Shown here: one piece after another, positions 1 to 5,693 of the stretch
Layout of the letters: each line of letters opens with the position of its first letter
How positions within the stretch are numbered: the first letter of the stretch is position 1
From: Deltaproteobacteria bacterium
Lineage (GTDB): Bacteria > Desulfobacterota > Desulfobacteria > Desulfobacterales > SURF-15
Length of the DNA stretch: 6,377 nt
Assembly: GCA_024644775.1 (NCBI GenBank)
Contig: JAHEHB010000323.1
Location: forward strand, 1-6,377
Direction: 5' to 3'
Notes under the pieces: generated by a model
Told to the model about the DNA's origin: nothing
Seen by the model: the letters and a program-made list of their open reading frames with translations, nothing else
The model's database searches: none
Translations under genes and position numbers: made by a program

Positions 1-1
1 T

Positions 2-925
2 GGTTGCGATTTCGGATTGCCCGATGTACGTTTTGCGAGCCTTGAAGAACCGCACCAACTGTGGTACGGATGTCTCGTTGCTCACGCCTCTGATGAAAGG
101 CCGGGCAACCCATGAGAAGAACTCGGAACACCATTGTTCCGTCGGACGCGCCCCGTATTTCGTTCCGTCGACATAAGGCTTGCCGAGGTAGCCCACACGC
201 CCTAAGTTCGACTCATTGAGTTCATGGAAACCCCGTAAAAGAATACCGGTCCGGCGTTTGTCCTCCTCGCTCGGTCCCGTCGTAGAAGTGTAGTACCAGT
301 CCGACTGAGGCCCGAGATCCGTGCCCGCACCCCGTTCTATGAACAGAACATTCGCCCGATAGACGGTGTTTTGGACACCGGTCACGGTTAAGGTCGCATA
401 CAGGTGTCCGCCTTCGTTCTCCCACAGGATGCCGGAATGGCGTTCATGTCGGAGTGCGCCGGATTCGGCGAGGCGCACGACCTCTACCGCGGCGTCGATT
501 TGGCGCCCGGTCCGCTGGAGGTCCCTGGTTTGCCTGTCATTGATTTTAAGTTTGATTTTAAAGGATGTCGGCGTCACCCAACGGTTTCTGTTGTCGAAAG
601 GGTAGACGAAACCGGGTTCGTCGATCTTGGCATTGGAGTTGTTGTCGAGATTGTCGTAGGACACTTCCGGTCGTCTTGGATGGATGGCAGCGACGGAATC
701 CTCCAGGTCGCCCCCCTGACGCACATAGCCGTCCGGACAGGAAAGTTTTTGCACCTGACTGACCGAGATTTCAACCGCGTTTGCGTTGCTGTCGGCGTAA
801 CCGTCGCCGTCCGCATCCTGGGCGGCGGGATAACAGCTTCTACGATCCGCCATGAGGTCATGAGGACCGCAAACAATCAGGCCGAAAATGGTGGTCAAGA
901 TCATTGCAAGGCATCGATAATTCAT
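2..925 (-). CDS. Secreted protein with a MopE-like repeat and a WCSEF (CHAP/NlpC-like) motif, 3' end missing
   Basis: The frame is open for 308 codons from the ATG at 925 to the left edge, so the C-terminus is missing. The start is supported by AAAGGGGG five bases upstream. Residues 1-26 look like a signal peptide (hydrophobic core TTIFGLIVCG, possible cleavage after LMA). Residues 37-103 follow the layout of a MopE-type metal-binding repeat: DADGDGYAD (37-45), CPDGYV (63-68), DLEDSVAAIHP (73-83), EV (87-88), then DNLDNNSNAKIDE (91-103). The Cys usually found in DCDD, EVC and NDCDG are replaced here. A beta-rich middle section (about 116-200) is unrecognised. Residues 263-276 contain QWCSEFFSWVARP, which resembles the nucleophile region of CHAP/NlpC-like amidases; Cys266 would be catalytic and the His would lie outside the window. 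Secretion is likely. A role in peptidoglycan or another envelope amide bond is inference. The GC-rich codon use differs from the AT-rich DNA beside it. Confidence 0.8.
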   Translation of the reverse strand, partial: MNYRCLAMILTTIFGLIVCGPHDLMADRRSCYPAAQDADGDGYADSNANAVEISVSQVQKLSCPDGYVRQGGDLEDSVAAIHPRRPEVSYDNLDNNSNAKIDEPGFVYPFDNRNRWVTPTSFKIKLKINDRQTRDLQRTGRQIDAAVEVVRLAESGALRHERHSGILWENEGGHLYATLTVTGVQNTVYRANVLFIERGAGTDLGPQSDWYYTSTTGPSEEDKRRTGILLRGFHELNESNLGRVGYLGKPYVDGTKYGARPTEQWCSEFFSWVARPFIRGVSNETSVPQLVRFFKARKTYIGQSEIAT

Positions 926-990
926 TTGGACCCCCTTTCATGTTAATCTACCCGGTTACCAGCGACCGGTTCAAATCCCAATCATTACGC

Positions 991-1017
991 ATTATAGTTA
1001 TTCAAATATTATGCCAA
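991..1017 (-). promoter_or_regulatory. Probable promoter of the secreted-protein gene
   Basis: On the minus strand there is a perfect TATAAT (996-991) preceded by TTGGCA (1017-1012), which matches TTGACA at five of six bases. The spacer is 15 bases, shorter than the ideal 17. The ATG at 925 lies about 65 bases downstream. The same box also looks a little like a sigma-54 site (TGGCAT, five bases, TTGA), but the GC dinucleotide needed at -12 is absent, so a housekeeping promoter is preferred. Confidence 0.45.
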
Positions 1018-1140
1018 ATGTAATAGATGTGACACGAAGGAAAAAGTAGAAGCAAACCTAACCTGTTAAATTTTAATTAGATAGCGCGTGATGTTCGTGG
1101 GTTTCAAAGTGGAATTATCGTACCGCTTTTGCTTGCAGAC

Positions 1141-1157
1141 CGTAAAGTTGATTTACG
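1141..1157. repeat. Perfect hairpin CGTAAA-GTTGA-TTTACG
   Basis: Two perfectly complementary six-base arms flank a five-base loop. No T-tract follows on either strand, so it does not look like an intrinsic terminator. Shortly downstream, CCCCTT (1163-1168) and AAGGGG (1199-1204) can also pair across a 30-base loop. The two could form a structured RNA or a protein site; the function is unknown. Confidence 0.35.
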
Positions 1158-1184
1158 CTTCACCCCTTGTTGTGTCAAGAAAAT

Positions 1185-1301
1185 ATGCAATCAGGGATAA
1201 GGGGCATCCAAAGCGACTTGCGCGATCACGACCGACGATTCATCCGATTGGAAACAATGGTTGAAGTTGCGAGGAGTCAACCCCGACTAATAGACAGCTG
1301 A
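1185..1301 (+). pseudogene. Short frame, possibly the coiled-coil tail of a decayed gene
   Basis: An ATG frame of 38 codons. Its second half (DLRDHDRRFIRLETMVEVAR) is strongly amphipathic, with hydrophobic residues at heptad-like spacing, and has the style of the C-terminal coiled coil of many small bacterial proteins. No Shine-Dalgarno sequence precedes the ATG. The frame is open upstream only to 1152, where the peptide is not protein-like. It is therefore either a remnant whose N-terminal part has been lost or chance coding. I do not recognise a family. Confidence 0.22.
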
Positions 1302-1329
1302 TTTTAAGTAGAAAATACAACTGCTTAAC

Positions 1330-1357
1330 TTGACAAAGAAAATTTAAGTTTTAGCTT
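1330..1357 (+). promoter_or_regulatory. Possible promoter of the 3D-domain gene
   Basis: A perfect TTGACA (1330-1335) is followed after 16 bases by TAGCTT (1352-1357), a weak -10 that matches three of six consensus bases. The GTG start lies about 60 bases downstream. The position is right, but the -10 is poor. Confidence 0.3.
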
Positions 1358-1403
1358 CGATCCATGGTGTAAGTTTTTTTGTTGGATTAGGTAGCCTGCA
1401 GTT

Positions 1404-1409
1404 GGGGGA
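1404..1409 (+). promoter_or_regulatory. Ribosome binding site that decides the 3D-domain gene start
   Basis: GGGGGA lies exactly seven bases before the GTG at 1417. The longer frame would begin at a TTG at 1402, which would place this purine run inside the coding region and leave only a poor AGG upstream. No in-frame ATG exists between the upstream stop (1345-1347) and this point. Confidence 0.6.
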
Positions 1410-1416
1410 TGTAGAT

Positions 1417-2016
1417 GTGAATAAGACTAAGGAATCGAATGAAAAGGCACAGTTCTTTTTGCAAACAAAAAAAAAGATCGCATGGAAGTTATATGCGATA
1501 GCAATTTTTACCTTAATACTGTGTGTTTGCTTCGCTGTGGGTTTACAGGTGGGTTCAAACCCTAAGGAGCAGAGTCTTCGGGATCTCAGCAAACAAAGCC
1601 CCTCAACGCCTAACACGAACGTTTTTGACTCCGTACCCAAAATTATTAAACCTGCCCTTCCCTCTCAATCCAAACGATCAAAAAATACATATTTGGTTGT
1701 CAGTGAAACAATTCGCGAAGTTACCGCTTACAATGCCGGTGATCCTTCCCAGACCTCTGGCGACCCATGTGAATCTGCAAATGGAGAAAATATTTGTGCT
1801 ATGCTGAATGCGGGGCGCAAGCGTTGCGCCGCCAACTTTGTACCTCTCGGTTCAATGATCAAGATCGCCAAATTTGGTGTTTGCAAAGTAACCGATCGCA
1901 TGAATAGAAGATACAAGAATAGAGTAGACATCGCCATGAGAAAGCATGAAAAGAAAAAAGCGTTGAAATTTGGACTCCAAAAGTTAAATGTCCAAATCTT
2001 AAGAAGGAATACTTAG
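1417..2016 (+). CDS. Membrane-anchored 3D-domain (double-psi beta-barrel) protein
   Basis: From the GTG start this is a 199-residue protein; a TTG at 1402 would add five residues. It has a short basic cytoplasmic N-terminus (KTKKK, 17-20), one membrane segment (about 21-46, uncleaved or a signal anchor) and a Ser/Pro/Lys-rich linker (about 47-95). A C-terminal 3D domain (about 100-195) follows. Its hallmarks are VTAYN (102-106), the first aspartate near GDP (D116), CAANFVPLGSMIKI (137-150), TDRMNRRY (159-166) and NRVDIAM (168-174). D160 and D171 would be the second and third aspartates of the 3D signature. The family shares the fold of RlpA and MltA and often acts on or binds peptidoglycan. 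Here the domain should face the periplasm. Four cysteines (118, 127, 137, 156) could form disulfides. The gene is visibly more AT-rich than its neighbours. The HD gene follows after 59 bases and may be cotranscribed. Confidence 0.85.
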   Translation: MNKTKESNEKAQFFLQTKKKIAWKLYAIAIFTLILCVCFAVGLQVGSNPKEQSLRDLSKQSPSTPNTNVFDSVPKIIKPALPSQSKRSKNTYLVVSETIREVTAYNAGDPSQTSGDPCESANGENICAMLNAGRKRCAANFVPLGSMIKIAKFGVCKVTDRMNRRYKNRVDIAMRKHEKKKALKFGLQKLNVQILRRNT

Positions 2017-2022
2017 GATACC

Positions 2023-2052
2023 ATCTGGTAAACTCTTTGAAGATCTGGTAAA
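2023..2052 (+). repeat. Direct repeat ATCTGGTAAA with a 20-base period
   Basis: The ten-base sequence ATCTGGTAAA occurs at 2023-2032 and again at 2043-2052, in the short gap between the 3D-domain stop and the HD-domain start. A 20-base period is close to two helical turns, so both copies face the same side of the DNA. That is a common layout for tandem regulator sites. No good -35 box stands here, and the nearest -10-like sequence (TATTAT, 2053-2058) would leave almost no leader before the ribosome binding site. Confidence 0.4.
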
Positions 2053-2075
2053 TATTATATTGTGAGGATCACGAT

Positions 2076-2651
2076 ATGCTCATTCCGTCAAAAAAGAGGT
2101 GTTACCAGCTCATCAATGAAATGAACATGATGGCGCACATCGTTGCGCACTCGCAGCAGGTCTGCCGAGTGGCGATGTGTCTTTTGGACAATCTAACGAA
2201 ACTAAACGGGCATCTGAATCGTGACCTGGTTCAGGCCGCATCTCTGCTTCACGATATTACGAAAACGAGAAGCTTTAAAACCGGCGAAAATCACGCATCC
2301 ACGGGCGGTCAACTCCTCATCGGTTTGGGGTATCCGGAAGTCGGGCACGTGATTCGTCAGCATGTTCGATTGGATGCCTATTTATCATCGCAAAATATTA
2401 TAGAAGCAGAAATTGTAAACTACGCAGACAAGAGGGTTCTGCACGACAACGTGGTGAGCCTTATAGAACGAATGGCCTATACCTGGAAACGATACGGAAA
2501 AACCCAAAAAGACAAAGATCGGTTGATGTGGCTTCGGGGTAAAACAGAAGCGCTGGAACAAAGGCTCTTTCAGTATCTCCCATTTTCTCCGGAGGATCTA
2601 AATCATCAACTCAATTCTCATATTCCGTCGACACAGGATCTCGAAGAATAA
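2076..2651 (+). CDS. HD-domain protein (predicted phosphohydrolase)
   Basis: A 191-residue protein with ATG start; GAGG lies eight bases upstream. The HD superfamily is shown by H25 (AHSQQV), the His-Asp pair H59-D60 (SLLHDITK), H73 (NHAS), H96 (RQHVRLD) and D118 (NYADKRV). This is the H...HD...H...H...D order of the small HDIG-type metal-dependent phosphohydrolases, which bind two metal ions and hydrolyse phosphate esters of nucleotides or similar substrates. The domain spans about residues 15-135. The rest (about 136-191) is charged, helical and unrecognised, and no signal peptide or membrane segment is visible, so it should be cytosolic. The substrate cannot be read from the sequence. The last 41 bases of the gene overlap the end of the helicase gene on the other strand. 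It may be cotranscribed with the 3D-domain gene. Confidence 0.85.
   Translation: MLIPSKKRCYQLINEMNMMAHIVAHSQQVCRVAMCLLDNLTKLNGHLNRDLVQAASLLHDITKTRSFKTGENHASTGGQLLIGLGYPEVGHVIRQHVRLDAYLSSQNIIEAEIVNYADKRVLHDNVVSLIERMAYTWKRYGKTQKDKDRLMWLRGKTEALEQRLFQYLPFSPEDLNHQLNSHIPSTQDLEE
2611..2651. other. Tail-to-tail coding overlap of 41 bases
   Basis: The helicase gene ends at 2611 with TGA on the minus strand, while the HD gene ends at 2651 on the plus strand. Both proteins therefore use the same DNA for their last 13 or so codons. No hairpin with a T-tract is visible just past either stop, so any terminator must lie inside the opposite gene and the two transcripts should overlap. Confidence 0.85.
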
Positions 2652-4716
2652 GTCGCATTGCCTCTTTGGCGGAATCGGCAACGGCGGTAAATGACTCAGC
2701 AACCGATATGATGTGTCGCAAGTGATCTGCCGTGCGCAGAATGAGCATGGCGAGATCTCCTTCTTCGATTTCAAATACCGAACAGACAACATCCCAGGGT
2801 TTTCCGGTTGCCCAGGCGAACATGGCGGCTGCCGGCCGAACCGAAAGGGGTCTTACGTCAAACCGGTTATCCGCCATATCTTTTGCAAAGGAACGCAACC
2901 CCTTTTCTAAGGATAGAAAAGCAGTTAGCAGCGTCTTTGGTAACAGCCGTTTGTTGACGGTTTCATCCGATTCACGATCACTCACAAAAGTTGCAAACAC
3001 GGCAGCAAGCAACGCAGGGTCTGAATCCGGAAACAAATTCCGTCTCAACCCCTCTGCCACCAAAAGCGGCTGATCCATCCTGAGGCGGGACGCCCATCTG
3101 CCATCGTCCGTCAATTCGCTGTCGTCTGTTACAAATCCTTTTTTTTTCAGAAAGCGAAGATGCCTCAAAAAGTCATGCCAATAGAAGAACGGATCGGACG
3201 GACGGTGTTTTGGATTCCGTCGTTTCACAATGAGGTAACTTGCAAAGGAGTTTTTAAGAAGATCTTTAATCTGGTTGGGTGAATGCGACAGAAGCAGATT
3301 CAAAACCATGGAAAAATTGATCTTAATTTGGCTCACCACATTCGTGGGCGACGAGTCAACCAGCCTTGCAACCAGTCGCGTATCCATAAATTTACCGGGA
3401 ACCGCGACAGCAAACCCTATGCGATCCATCCCGCGACGTCCGGCTCTGCCCGTCATTTGGTGAAACTCGGTGGGTGTCAGCGGTTTGAATTCTACGCCAT
3501 TATATCGGTCTGAGTTCAAAAAAACGATGGTTCTTGCCGGAAAATTTACGCCGGCGGCCACCGTGGATGTTGCAAATACGGCATCCATCAATCCTTCCGT
3601 CATCAAATGTTCGATAACGAGCTTCCAGGAGGGAAGTTGACCGCTGTGATGCGCTCCCACAGCGAGATTTTCAAGCTCCCAGCGTTGACGATGCTGTCCA
3701 ATGTAGGGGCTTTGAAATGAAAGGGCTTCGATTTTCTCGTGTATCGTTTGCCTGCGATCTTGAACGTGTGATCTATTTTCCCTGCAAAGCGCCAGTGCCT
3801 TATCGCAATCGGCTCGTGATTTTAGAAAAAAAATCGTCGGAAGCAGTCGGTATTTTCTCAAAACGCCCAGAATCTCTCCAAATGGGGGTAATCTTCGGGC
3901 GGCAGCAAGGCGTATCGGACGCCGGCTGTTTTCATACGCCCTCACTTTTTTGTACAGTTTCCGTTTGCCTCTCGACTTGCCGTCCGACAAAAGTGGAAAC
4001 AGAGCGCCGGTATGGTGAAGATACAACGAATACAGCGGAACCGGTCTTTCTTTTTCCTCAATGACCGTGCAGTGGCGGGAACGGATGGAGGAAAGCCAAT
4101 CGGCAATCTCATATGCATTTCCAATGGTGGCGGAAAGCATCAAAATCGGTATTCGCGAGGGAAGATATATGAAGATTTCTTCCCACACGACACCCCGATC
4201 TTCATCTCCCAAAAAATGGGCCTCATCCAAGATTACAAAATCGGTGGATAAAGATACGCCCTGATGCATCGAATCATAAAGCTGATTTCGAAGAATCTCG
4301 GTGGTACCCACAACAATCGAGGCTTCAGGGTTTTCTTTACGATCACCGGTTAAAATGCCGACCGTTTTAGGACCGAAAATTTTTGAAAATTCAGCGTATT
4401 TTGCATTGCTCAATGCCTTTAGAGGAGAGGCGTACCAGGATTTCTTGCCTTTTTCATGAATTCTGGAGATGGCCTGCTCGGCAATCCAGGTTTTTCCGGC
4501 ACCCGTGGGGGCAGTTACCAGGCAATCGGTCCGCTCGATAGCGGCCAATGCCTCCAATTGAAAGGGATCCGGCCGAAAGGGTGTTTGCTCCGGAACGCCG
4601 ATTTCAGCAAAGACCCGCTTTAATTTGGCATCCGCCTCCGGTTTCAGCCGAAAATGCACGGTATGGTTGTCGCGACGACCTCTCGATTTCCTGGGATAAT
4701 ATCTTCTTTCTCGCAT
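2611..4716 (-). CDS. Ski2-like DEAH-box RNA helicase
   Basis: A 701-residue superfamily 2 helicase. Visible motifs in order: Q-like PFQLEAL (51-57), Walker A APTGAGKT (69-76), PLKALSNAKY (98-107, motif Ia), TTEILRNQLY (138-147), Walker B DEAH (164-167), SAT (195-197, motif III), HHSG (356-359), motif V ATSTVAAGVNFP (382-393) and motif VI QMTGRAGRRG (420-429). These are the signatures of the Ski2/Mtr4 family. After the core come a winged-helix-like part (FSMVLNLL, 468-475) and a helical tail that resembles the DSHCT region (about 535-600). The first 25 residues are very basic and may bind RNA. Bacterial members are less studied than the eukaryotic exosome cofactors, so a role in RNA unwinding or turnover is inferred. 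The ATG shares one base with the stop of the upstream cooC-like gene and has no Shine-Dalgarno sequence of its own, pointing to translational coupling. The 3' end overlaps the convergent HD gene. Confidence 0.93.
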   Translation of the reverse strand: MRERRYYPRKSRGRRDNHTVHFRLKPEADAKLKRVFAEIGVPEQTPFRPDPFQLEALAAIERTDCLVTAPTGAGKTWIAEQAISRIHEKGKKSWYASPLKALSNAKYAEFSKIFGPKTVGILTGDRKENPEASIVVGTTEILRNQLYDSMHQGVSLSTDFVILDEAHFLGDEDRGVVWEEIFIYLPSRIPILMLSATIGNAYEIADWLSSIRSRHCTVIEEKERPVPLYSLYLHHTGALFPLLSDGKSRGKRKLYKKVRAYENSRRPIRLAAARRLPPFGEILGVLRKYRLLPTIFFLKSRADCDKALALCRENRSHVQDRRQTIHEKIEALSFQSPYIGQHRQRWELENLAVGAHHSGQLPSWKLVIEHLMTEGLMDAVFATSTVAAGVNFPARTIVFLNSDRYNGVEFKPLTPTEFHQMTGRAGRRGMDRIGFAVAVPGKFMDTRLVARLVDSSPTNVVSQIKINFSMVLNLLLSHSPNQIKDLLKNSFASYLIVKRRNPKHRPSDPFFYWHDFLRHLRFLKKKGFVTDDSELTDDGRWASRLRMDQPLLVAEGLRRNLFPDSDPALLAAVFATFVSDRESDETVNKRLLPKTLLTAFLSLEKGLRSFAKDMADNRFDVRPLSVRPAAAMFAWATGKPWDVVCSVFEIEEGDLAMLILRTADHLRHIISVAESFTAVADSAKEAMRLILRDPVSTEYEN

Positions 4717-5471
4717 TAGAGCCGGGTTAATATTTTCTTGATGGCCGCTTTGGCAGGGGCGTCCGTGTCAAAGGGGGATATTCCTTTTAGATCCGCTTCT
4801 ATGAGAGTATCATCGAAGGGTAAAAAACCAAGGAAGTCAAACTGCGGGAGATGGTCCCTTAAAAAGGCCTCATCTTGCGGGTTTCGGATTTTGTTTCCAA
4901 CGATTGAGATGTTTCTGAGCCCGATTTCCGATGCGAGCTTTTCTATGTGCCCGGCCGTATCAATGCTGCGTCTGCCCGGTTCCACAACGACCAGCAACCT
5001 GTTTACCGCTTTGGCCGTCCCTCTGCCCAAATGTTCGATACCGGCTTCCATATCCATAACCACGACCTCATCTCTTGCAAGCACAATATGGGTAATCAGC
5101 GATTTCAAAAGGGTGCTCTCCGGGCATATACAGCCAGCGCCCCCCTTTTTTACCCCGCCCAGCCGCATCAATTTGATATGGTTAAACTTAATGGACAATG
5201 CATCGGGCAGATCATCAACTTTCGGGTTTAATTTAAAAAATCCACCGATACTGCCGGGCTTTGCCTCGGTCCTTTCGTATATCAGCGCCTCCATTTCAGA
5301 AATGGGTGTGATCTGATCTGCATGGGCGATACCGATTGCAGCCGCCAAATTCGCATCCGGATCCGCATCGATGGCCAAAACCTGTTTTCCCGCTTCATCC
5401 AATGTCCGTATGAGAAGTGCTGCAAAAGTGGTCTTCCCAACCCCGCCTTTTCCACTGACTGCTATTTTCAT
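4716..5471 (-). CDS. cooC: CooC-like nickel-insertion ATPase (MinD/ParA-type P-loop)
   Basis: A 251-residue P-loop ATPase of the SIMIBI class. The deviant Walker A SGKGGVGKTT spans 6-15, with the signature lysine K8 and the P-loop lysine K13. IDADPDANL (34-42) is the switch I region, and VVVMDMEAG (136-144) contains the Walker B/switch II aspartate D140. GGAGCICPES (110-119) carries the Cys-X-Cys pair C114/C116, which in CooC dimers binds nickel or zinc at the subunit interface. CooC uses ATP to insert nickel into carbon monoxide dehydrogenase or the related acetyl-CoA synthase. Length and motifs fit the family, but the client enzyme is not in this window, and related ATPases of unknown client exist. 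The start is supported by AGGA seven bases upstream. The stop TAA shares its last base with the helicase ATG. Confidence 0.87.
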   Translation of the reverse strand: MKIAVSGKGGVGKTTFAALLIRTLDEAGKQVLAIDADPDANLAAAIGIAHADQITPISEMEALIYERTEAKPGSIGGFFKLNPKVDDLPDALSIKFNHIKLMRLGGVKKGGAGCICPESTLLKSLITHIVLARDEVVVMDMEAGIEHLGRGTAKAVNRLLVVVEPGRRSIDTAGHIEKLASEIGLRNISIVGNKIRNPQDEAFLRDHLPQFDFLGFLPFDDTLIEADLKGISPFDTDAPAKAAIKKILTRL

Positions 5472-5512
5472 ACCATCATCCTACTGTTGATTCCTATCGC
5501 GTTTAGTTTTAA

Positions 5513-5541
5513 TATATATCGCCTTTGGACGCTAAAACCAA
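5513..5541 (-). promoter_or_regulatory. Possible promoter of the cooC-helicase unit
   Basis: On the minus strand TTGGTT (5541-5536) is followed after 17 bases by TATATA (5518-5513), which runs on into TATATT. The AT-rich -10 is plausible and the -35 keeps TTG. The cooC start lies about 40 bases downstream, a normal leader length. The -35 overlaps the palindrome at 5534-5550. Confidence 0.4.
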
Positions 5542-5550
5542 AAAGGTTTT
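5534..5550. repeat. Palindrome AAAACC-AAAAA-GGTTTT between divergent promoters
   Basis: Perfect six-base arms flank a five-base A loop. The left arm overlaps the proposed cooC -35 box, and the right arm ends where the extended -10 of the rightward promoter begins. The placement suits an operator that could control both genes. No known regulator consensus is recognised. Confidence 0.4.
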
Positions 5551-5558
5551 GCTACAAT
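5550..5558 (+). promoter_or_regulatory. Possible extended -10 promoter for the U32 gene
   Basis: TGC-TACAAT matches an extended -10 (TGN followed by a five-of-six match to TATAAT). No -35 stands at 17 bases; TTGGAC (5525-5530) is too far away at 22 bases. The leader to the ATG at 5694 would be about 130 bases. A second -10-like TATAAC (5653-5658) lacks a -35 but would give a shorter leader. Confidence 0.35.
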
Positions 5559-5587
5559 GACACAAGCTGTTTTTTTCTTCGTGTCAT
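5557..5587. repeat. Inverted repeat ATGACAC / GTGTCAT around a T-run
   Basis: Seven-base arms (5557-5563 and 5581-5587) are perfectly complementary. With one bulged C the stem extends by AAG/CTT to ten pairs. The centre holds seven T (5570-5576). The structure sits at the expected start of the rightward transcript. The following TTGTGG (5595-5600) pairs with CCACAA (5617-5622), giving a second weaker stem around the palindrome AATTAATT (5606-5613). Confidence 0.4.
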
Positions 5588-5693
5588 GGTGTCTTTGTGG
5601 TCGGAAATTAATTCTGCCACAAGCTACCAAAAAAACATTTTACAGGAAAGAATATAACACAAGATTAGCAGCGTACAAGTGAATGGAAAGAAA

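Larger units (their letters stand above)
926..1416. other. AT-rich intergenic region without a convincing gene
   Basis: These 491 bases separate the minus-strand secreted-protein gene from the plus-strand 3D-domain gene. No long reading frame exists in any frame. A 57-codon frame at 1091-1264 (plus) has no ribosome binding site and no recognisable protein, and a 38-codon frame at 1185-1301 is listed separately. The stretch also carries the promoter of the 925 gene, a CTTCGTGTCA motif copy (1029-1045, minus), two inverted repeats (1141-1157; 1163-1168 with 1199-1204) and a TTGACA box (1330-1335). A small RNA cannot be excluded, but nothing identifies one. Confidence 0.6.

Noticed and set aside
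860..880. Lipoprotein cleavage site in the secreted protein (LIVC at residues 16-19)
   Set aside because: The residue before Cys is Val rather than Gly, Ala or Ser, so a standard lipobox is not met; a signal peptidase I site after LMA fits better.
404..946. A 180-codon plus-strand frame and other frames over 222-876
   Set aside because: They lie opposite or out of frame with the 308-codon minus-strand gene, which has a signal peptide, family motifs and a good ribosome binding site.
1000..1020. Sigma-54 promoter on the minus strand
   Set aside because: TGGCAT with five bases and TTGA lacks the GC of the -12 element, and a perfect TATAAT stands at the right place for a housekeeping promoter.
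1091..1264. A 57-codon plus-strand frame in the intergenic region
   Set aside because: No ribosome binding site precedes it and the translation shows no recognisable domain or pattern.
1361..1380. Intrinsic terminator at the T-run before the 3D gene
   Set aside because: The only nearby palindrome is CCATGG, too short for a terminator stem, and no gene on this strand ends here.
4738..5316. A 192-codon plus-strand frame
   Set aside because: It is antisense to the cooC-like gene, whose motifs are unambiguous; the translation is Ser/Pro-rich and unlike any protein.
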